The notes below the pieces were generated by a model. That model saw only the letters and a program-made list of their open reading frames with translations. It was not told the origin of the DNA and did not search any database. From positions 33,738 to 97,737 of the forward strand of contig JAZDFC010000115.1 of assembly GCA_043808235.1 (NCBI GenBank): a stretch of 64,000 nucleotides of DNA, in the 5' to 3' direction. Of this stretch, positions 54,982 to 61,421 are shown piece by piece (positions within the stretch are counted from its first letter, which is position 1; every line of letters begins with the position of its first letter). The DNA is from JAZDFC01 sp043808235 (GTDB lineage: Bacteria > Bacteroidota > Ignavibacteria > Ignavibacteriales > Melioribacteraceae). The position numbers and the translations under genes were made by a program.

Positions 54982-57255
54982 ATGCACGATGAAAACCAAA
55001 TTCCTAAATCACGTTCACTTTCAAAACTTTCGAATATTAATCAGCAGCTGGTGAAAATTAAAAACGAATTATTTTCGGAAAATGAAACTGGCAAGCTGAA
55101 GCATAAAATCGAATTTGAAATATTGCCGGTATCAGCAATTCATACATACGATGTTGAAAGAGTTATCTACGCCGACTATGGCAAAGGTGATGTTGCGCGA
55201 GGTTTCGACATAAAATGCGGGAAATGTTTTTACGAGCAGACATGGGATGAAGAAAATACTATTGAATTCAAGGGTTACAAAAATTGTGAAAGCTATGTAA
55301 TGACAAATACGAATTGCTCACACAGGATGCGTGTATTTGACAAAAACAAAAAGAGGTCTATGTATGCCGAAACTTTTCATGAATTATGCGTAACCGATCT
55401 TGCGCTTTCAAATAAGTACGGGTATATAATTACTTGCAGCCAGGACGGAAAGGCTAAAGTATTCTCAAGTTACGATTTCAGATTTGTCAGACATTTGAAT
55501 TACGAATCGAGATCGGCGGCAACATGCCTTGCTTTGGTTCCCTTTAAATCACAAGTAATTGTTGGTTATGCAAATGGTGAAATATGTACTTTTAATCTCA
55601 AGTCAGGTTCTTTGATCGGAAAAATCATGTATCCCGGTTTAACCGGCATAAAATGTATATCAGTTTCTCCGGATTATATTATTGCATCAGATGTGAAAAA
55701 TATATTTGTCTTTGATCTTGGCGGCAATTTAAAACATCAGTTTCATGTTCCGGATAGTATTTGCTTATTACGGATTGGAACAGGTGATGTTTGGGCCCAC
55801 TCGCCTTTTCTATTAACCGATAAAGTTCTAATTGATCCATTCATGTCAAATTTAATATTCGCTGCAACCGAATACGGTGAAATTTACGTGTTTGACATAC
55901 ACGATGAAAAATTAGTAAAAATAATCGAAGGTTCCACTGGAAAAATAAACGGTTTATTTATCTCACCGAGTCATCATATAATTACAGGGGGTGCTGATGG
56001 CACCATACGAAGGTATAATTATAATTCAGAGACACGCACAAATATTTTTTATAAAAATGACGGATGCCGGAGCGTTGCTTTCTCAAAAAACAAAAAGCTT
56101 ATGTGCGTGACGGGAATAGCCGATAACAAAGCAAAAATAATTTCATTGGAAACGGGCAAAATCAAACAGGAATTCATCCACTTGAATTCAATAAGATGTG
56201 TAGCCTTTTCCAATATTTCTAATAAAGAATATTTATTCACGGGCTCATGGGATAGGACGATAAAACAATGGCGTATTGATAATGGAGAACTTATCAATAC
56301 ATTCACCGCACCCGGGAAGGTAGACGATATTCAGATAATCGATGGAAAACTTTATTCAGCTTTTTATGACCGTGATAAAAACGGCGGTTTCCAGGTCCAT
56401 ATAGTCGAGACCGGTCAAAAAATTATTTCTTCATCATCTCATACACCAAAGGAAAGACTATCCAGGGCGACAATTATTTGTATAAACAATAGTAACATTT
56501 TCTCAGCAGGTGATGACGGATATATTTTTAGATGGAGACTCGATAACGGACTGCTCAAGCAAACATATTACTGCGGATTCGGCGTGAGGAGTTTATGTTT
56601 ATCGACAGATAATAACCTTTTATATGCTGGACTCTCCAATGCCTCAATAATGATTTGGAACGTCTCCGATAGTCGGCTCCAGAATTGTATGAACAGTAAT
56701 GACGGAATTATTTATTCAATGGTTATGACCGATGAATTTATTTTTTCCGGTCATCAGAATGGTACTATAAATAAATACGATCTCAATACCAACTCCCTTA
56801 TACACTCGTATAAAATTCATACGAAGAGAGTGTGGAATTTGTGCCTAAGTCCGGATAAGAGTACTCTTATTTCCGCATCCGAGGACGGGACAGTGAAGTT
56901 TATATCTATAAATAAGGACGAACTGCTTGGAATGTATTATAATATTCATGAGGGTTTTTTATGGTCTACTCCACAAGATGAGAACTCGCCCAACGAATAC
57001 TATTGGACAAATCAGATTGAGCGAGTTAAATTATTCCAGACGGACACAAGCATCGAAAAGAAAGAGATATTATTCACAGGAGAAAGATTAAAAAATTATC
57101 ACGCGGTTTTTAATAATCAAAAACTTGTTATGTCTAGAATTTGCCAGGATAAGTTCTTCGAAATATACAAGGCTTCCTCGACCCAGATAAATCGCCAATA
57201 CAATATTGATCGTCTGTTGGAGATTTCCAAAATAAAATATTTGAAAGAAAAATAA
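54982..57255 (+). CDS. Double beta-propeller protein, first of a twin pair
   Basis: 757 residues. A short N-terminal helix (about 12-40) leads into two WD40-like propellers made of divergent repeats (examples: TCSQDGKAKVFSS, ITGGADGTIRRY, FTGSWDRTIKQW, ISASEDGTVKF). The C-terminal 60 residues are helical, with NYHAVFNNQKLVMSRI. It is a paralogue of the next gene, with exactly the same length and matching blocks throughout. There is no signal peptide or enzyme domain. It probably works as a binding or sensing platform for the block B proteins. Confidence 0.8.
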   Translation: MHDENQIPKSRSLSKLSNINQQLVKIKNELFSENETGKLKHKIEFEILPVSAIHTYDVERVIYADYGKGDVARGFDIKCGKCFYEQTWDEENTIEFKGYKNCESYVMTNTNCSHRMRVFDKNKKRSMYAETFHELCVTDLALSNKYGYIITCSQDGKAKVFSSYDFRFVRHLNYESRSAATCLALVPFKSQVIVGYANGEICTFNLKSGSLIGKIMYPGLTGIKCISVSPDYIIASDVKNIFVFDLGGNLKHQFHVPDSICLLRIGTGDVWAHSPFLLTDKVLIDPFMSNLIFAATEYGEIYVFDIHDEKLVKIIEGSTGKINGLFISPSHHIITGGADGTIRRYNYNSETRTNIFYKNDGCRSVAFSKNKKLMCVTGIADNKAKIISLETGKIKQEFIHLNSIRCVAFSNISNKEYLFTGSWDRTIKQWRIDNGELINTFTAPGKVDDIQIIDGKLYSAFYDRDKNGGFQVHIVETGQKIISSSSHTPKERLSRATIICINNSNIFSAGDDGYIFRWRLDNGLLKQTYYCGFGVRSLCLSTDNNLLYAGLSNASIMIWNVSDSRLQNCMNSNDGIIYSMVMTDEFIFSGHQNGTINKYDLNTNSLIHSYKIHTKRVWNLCLSPDKSTLISASEDGTVKFISINKDELLGMYYNIHEGFLWSTPQDENSPNEYYWTNQIERVKLFQTDTSIEKKEILFTGERLKNYHAVFNNQKLVMSRICQDKFFEIYKASSTQINRQYNIDRLLEISKIKYLKEK

Positions 57256-57267
57256 CTTTACTGTTAT

Positions 57268-59541
57268 ATGGATAATAAATTAGAACAGAATAAATCCGCC
57301 CATATACAACGGATTCAAGAAATCAATTTAAGTCTTTCCCGGATCCAAAAAGATATTTTAAATTCGAGCGAGTCTGATGAATTGACTCATACTATAATCC
57401 GTGAATTACCACAAAGAGTATGCGGAATAGCAACCAGCGATATCGACAGTCATTTTTGTGTTAACTATAATAATGGATCAAGTTTGCGCAGTTATGATAT
57501 CAAAACCGGGGCATGCACATATCAACAAAACTGGCAAAGCGATACTAATCATCAATTCCAAGGCTCATCTTTTCATGCGCCTTTTTATATGGCTACTTCG
57601 AAAGAATCCGGTATGCTGCGTGTATTCTCACTGAACGATAAAAAGTCAATGATTGCAGTAACTAATTCGCGGCATATAGTTCATGATGCAATTTTAACTC
57701 CTGACGGATTAATATCAACCTGTAACGATGATGGAAGATGCAGTATTTATACAACAAGCGATTGGCGGTTTATTCGCACACTTCATTGGAAAGATGAAAC
57801 ACCGGCGCTCTCGATTGCCTTAGTTCCTAAATCACATTTCATATTAATCGGACATTCCGATGGAGTGGTTGATAAATTTGATTATATAACGGGCGAAAAT
57901 ATTTTCAGCATTAAGGTTTCTGATCAACCCATTATCAGCCTTTCAAGTTCGCAGACATACTTTTGTGCAGCATCGAAGTATGAATTATTTCTTATTAATC
58001 TCTACGGAAAGATTATTCGTATCTTCAATACAGGCCGTCCTGTAACTCAAGTCAAAATCAGTTATGGCGATTGCTGGACTCATACACCCAGACTATTACG
58101 TTCAAGAGCATTCAATCCAAAATTTCTGTTCGAGCTTATTTTCGTTGGAATGGAATCCGGGGATATTCAAGTTTACGAGAACTTTCAAACAGAATACACA
58201 TTTATTATAGAGGGACATAAAAAAGCTGTAACCTCTTTATTGATTCACCCCGACGGTAGAATTTTTTCCGGAAGCGAAGACGGAACAGTCCGTCAATTTG
58301 ATTACAACAGTAAAAGATGCACCAAAGTATATTATGAATTTGACGGTAATCGCAGCGCTGCGTTCTCTTCGGATTCAAAGTATCTATGCGTTTCAGGAAT
58401 TATGGATGATAATGCAAAGTTAATTGATTTACAGACCGGATTAGTCAGATACGAGTTTCAGCATCAAAATTCAGTTCGAAGCGTTGCTTTCGCAAAAGTA
58501 AATAACAAGGAATATGTTTTTAGCGCAGGATGGGACGGAAGGATAAAACAATGGGATATCCAAACGGGAGATTTAATCTGTGAATTCGAAGTAAACGGAA
58601 AAATTTGTGATTTAAAAATCTCGGGGGACTATTTATTAGCCGGATTTTATATAATTGGTAAGAGTGGAGGATTTTATGCTTTCGACTTGCCGACTCGAAT
58701 GCTGTTATATATATGTGAAGATCATCAATGTGTAGATCCGCCGGGGCAGACTGTGGCTATTGTCCCCTACCGTAAATTTATATATTCCGCGGCAGATGAC
58801 GGAATGATATTTAAATATGATTTGGGAAATAATATAGCTATCAACTCATTTAATCATGGAGACAGCATTCGCTGCCTTGCTATAACCAATGATGGTAAAA
58901 GATTATTTTCAGCCTCCACGGATTATACTACTAAAATATGGAATACATCGTCAGGTAAGTTAGAGGGAGTATTAAAAGGACATCGCATGTATATTTATTC
59001 AGTAGTGCTTACTTTGGATAATAAGTTTATTTTTTCGGCGGATAACAACGGGGTGATAAACAAGTTTAATCTAAGTACAGGTGAGATTATACGAAACTAT
59101 CACTCCCCTTCCCTTAAACGGATCTGGATGTTAAAAATAACCAATGATGGACGTACTTTGCTTTCTTGCAGTGAAGATAGCACTGTCGGATTTTATGATA
59201 CCGAAACACTCGAATTATTAGGTTCATATTACAATTTATCCGGAAGTTTCCTTTGGACTACTGAACCGGTCAAAGACACTTTTAAAACATACTACTGGAC
59301 AGACAGATTAGACCGGATAAAAGTATTTGAAAAAATATCCGGTTTATCATCGGATGAAAATACCATCGATGAGAAGCGTATAAATGAATATCATGCTGTT
59401 TACAATAACCAGAAGATTGTAATGTCACGTTTGAACCGGAATAATTTCTATGATATTCTGAAGACCGCGACCGAGATGATAAACCAAAAGGTTCAATACG
59501 ATAAATTGATTAACGGCAGCAATTTAAAATTAATTTCATAA
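57268..59541 (+). CDS. Double beta-propeller protein, second of a twin pair
   Basis: 757 residues, paralogue of the preceding gene and 12 bases after it. Shared landmarks include the N-terminal helix (IQEINLSLSRIQKDIL), EDGTVRQFDYNS, FSAGWDGRIKQWD, a YYWTDRLDRIKVFE segment and the C-terminal EYHAVYNNQKIVMSRL. The two proteins have clearly diverged in the blade surfaces, which suggests separate binding partners or a heterodimer. The lengths have stayed identical, so indels seem not to be tolerated. Confidence 0.8.
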   Translation: MDNKLEQNKSAHIQRIQEINLSLSRIQKDILNSSESDELTHTIIRELPQRVCGIATSDIDSHFCVNYNNGSSLRSYDIKTGACTYQQNWQSDTNHQFQGSSFHAPFYMATSKESGMLRVFSLNDKKSMIAVTNSRHIVHDAILTPDGLISTCNDDGRCSIYTTSDWRFIRTLHWKDETPALSIALVPKSHFILIGHSDGVVDKFDYITGENIFSIKVSDQPIISLSSSQTYFCAASKYELFLINLYGKIIRIFNTGRPVTQVKISYGDCWTHTPRLLRSRAFNPKFLFELIFVGMESGDIQVYENFQTEYTFIIEGHKKAVTSLLIHPDGRIFSGSEDGTVRQFDYNSKRCTKVYYEFDGNRSAAFSSDSKYLCVSGIMDDNAKLIDLQTGLVRYEFQHQNSVRSVAFAKVNNKEYVFSAGWDGRIKQWDIQTGDLICEFEVNGKICDLKISGDYLLAGFYIIGKSGGFYAFDLPTRMLLYICEDHQCVDPPGQTVAIVPYRKFIYSAADDGMIFKYDLGNNIAINSFNHGDSIRCLAITNDGKRLFSASTDYTTKIWNTSSGKLEGVLKGHRMYIYSVVLTLDNKFIFSADNNGVINKFNLSTGEIIRNYHSPSLKRIWMLKITNDGRTLLSCSEDSTVGFYDTETLELLGSYYNLSGSFLWTTEPVKDTFKTYYWTDRLDRIKVFEKISGLSSDENTIDEKRINEYHAVYNNQKIVMSRLNRNNFYDILKTATEMINQKVQYDKLINGSNLKLIS

Positions 59542-59654
59542 CTATCCTTAGGGGTTGTTGCATGTATGATAAATTCTATTACTTTTCATTTTCGGTTTTT
59601 GCATTCACTTTTTGCCGGGTTAAAAATCTATTGCACCCAATGGAGATTTGATCT

Positions 59655-60857
59655 ATGAGATATACAGCTGAAATTCAACGGATGCAAACTGACCCGCACT
59701 ACGCTGCTGCGCAAGAGCTTTTTAAAAATATTGTTTATAGGGAAGTACCTGATTATTTACTGATCAAAACGCTTTACGGACCATCAAGGGCTGGAGTAAT
59801 CCTTGCCGATATTGAATACTTTTATGAATCCGCTCCTTTGAATTATAAAAAACCAAGAAAACATTTGCCGGATTCACCGGAAGAGATTTCATACAAACGA
59901 AGCAAAACAGAAAAAAATAAAACGTTTCAATCAATCCAATCTTCATTGCTTCATAATCAATTGCCGGATATAAATATTCTGCAGGCATATTATGGTGAGT
60001 ATGCAATGAGTGTGCATGATGTTTTCAAAAAATATCTTGAACTCGGGCTGAAACGGAAATGCGGAATATCCGCTACGTGTCATTTTAACCGGGTCGGAGC
60101 GGTAGTAAATGCTTTGCAACTTGATGACGGCGAATCCCATCAATACCAAACAATTGGTGCGCTGCACGATGCTATTGAGGATTTGCTCTTTCTTGTAACC
60201 GACGACAAAGGCAGACCATACAACTTTGATACTTATGACGACTTTATTAATCGCTACATTCCGTTTGAATTGGCTGAAGCGGTTAAGTTATTGACTAATC
60301 ATTTTGATCTTATTCTATTTTATGCCGCCAAACAAATTCGAAGGAATGACCGGGCTTTAACTAAAGCAAACCTTTTAAGTGAATTAAGATTTCTCAAGCA
60401 GATAAAGTGTGATGGACTGAAAAAATATATCGAAGATACTTCCGAACTGTTATCTAAAGAAGAACCCGGTGTCGATTTACTTGAATCGGCAAAATGGTTG
60501 TGCTACAAAAAACTGTACATAACCGAAATGGCTCGGCTTACTCACAATAAAAGCAATTACCGCCCGTTTGAAATTAAAGCCGTCGATCTTTCCGATAATG
60601 GGCATGGGAAAGATGCACTGCCGATGTCATCCCGGATTAAAAATATAATTAAGCAGTGTATTTGGGCGCGGGAAGGTTACGCATTGAAATCCACATGGAA
60701 GCCGCTGAATGACCGCATAATGGAAATACAGGAAGATGCGTTGGTGCATGCGGAACATATAATTATTAAAGACTTACTCGAACAGCAGTCATCGCAGGAT
60801 TTTATTGTGGCTGCCCTGCTTAAATTTAAGGAACTGGAATTAGTTTTTTATGAATAA
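59655..60857 (+). CDS. HD-domain hydrolase, SpoT/MESH1-like
   Basis: 400 residues. The N-terminal 130 residues are unassigned. From about 140 an HD-type metal-binding domain has the RelA/SpoT hydrolase pattern: His143 in TCHFNRVGAVVNAL, ALHDAIED with the HD pair (171-172) and the ED pair (175-176), and IKAVDLSDN (307-315), which fits the later KxxDxxxN block. MESH1/SpoT enzymes of this type remove the pyrophosphate of (p)ppGpp, and MESH1 can also act on NADPH. No synthetase domain is present. It lies 113 bases after the propeller pair on the same strand. A nucleotide-hydrolysing effector or an antidote for block B is plausible. Confidence 0.65.
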   Translation: MRYTAEIQRMQTDPHYAAAQELFKNIVYREVPDYLLIKTLYGPSRAGVILADIEYFYESAPLNYKKPRKHLPDSPEEISYKRSKTEKNKTFQSIQSSLLHNQLPDINILQAYYGEYAMSVHDVFKKYLELGLKRKCGISATCHFNRVGAVVNALQLDDGESHQYQTIGALHDAIEDLLFLVTDDKGRPYNFDTYDDFINRYIPFELAEAVKLLTNHFDLILFYAAKQIRRNDRALTKANLLSELRFLKQIKCDGLKKYIEDTSELLSKEEPGVDLLESAKWLCYKKLYITEMARLTHNKSNYRPFEIKAVDLSDNGHGKDALPMSSRIKNIIKQCIWAREGYALKSTWKPLNDRIMEIQEDALVHAEHIIIKDLLEQQSSQDFIVAALLKFKELELVFYE

Positions 60858-61421
60858 TATTTTCAATTCAAAAAAATATTTTCTTATTTTACTGCCAAGT
60901 AATAGGACAAATTTGATGCATATTTATTTTCCCTTACGGATATCTGAATGACGGTTACAAAATTCCCCTACCACTTCCCTTTCTGTTTATCTTTATTCGA
61001 TTTTAAAAACGTTTACGTTGCAAGACAATATAAATTTTCTCTAAGTGAAATTACATGTGAAATACTGCCAGCCGGAAAGGTAGGCGTTAAAACGGTTAAT
61101 TATTACAAGATGGTTTTGATAGGTGGTTGTTTAAAAAGCCTAAGTGAAACTGAGTGTTCTTTGTGTCTCAGTGGTAAGGTTTTTATTTCTTTCATTTTTT
61201 TAACCACTAAGTCACCAAGCGCACTAAGCCACACTAAGAAAATATTCTATTGGGACATCCCCTTGATTACGATACCAATCTTCTTTTAAACTGTTTTAAC
61301 AGTTTTTGTCCAGTATTTCACCTGGCGTAAAGAATAAAAATGTGAACGCAATTTTGCGATTCACACTTGAAGATGGAATAAACATTCCGTTACAAATATT
61401 TTCTTTTTAGTAGGAGTAGCC
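60858..61421. other. Gene-free region between the HD gene and the TPR gene
   Basis: 564 bases. A frame from 60948 to 61289 reads through the inverted-repeat element and has no coding signature. The inverted repeat at 61140-61238 is the only structure I see. The promoter of the next gene probably lies between it and 61421, where a TAGGAG ribosome-binding sequence precedes the start. Confidence 0.5.
61140..61238. repeat. Diverged inverted-repeat element
   Basis: The arms 61140-61177 and 61200-61238 are inverted copies of a roughly 38-base sequence made of CTTAGTG/TTTGTG-type units, matching at about three quarters of positions, around a 22-base T-rich spacer. This class of CTTAGTG-CTTTGTG-CTTAGTGG sequence is a frequent intergenic repeat. 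It may be the remains of a small mobile element or a bidirectional hairpin. Confidence 0.55.

Noticed and set aside
59563..59652. 29-codon frame between the second propeller gene and the HD gene
   Set aside because: Too short and hydrophobic-aromatic without a recognisable signal; no support beyond the frame.
60948..61289. Open frame of 113 codons
   Set aside because: It reads through one arm and the spacer of the inverted-repeat element, has unusual composition and no ribosome-binding sequence.
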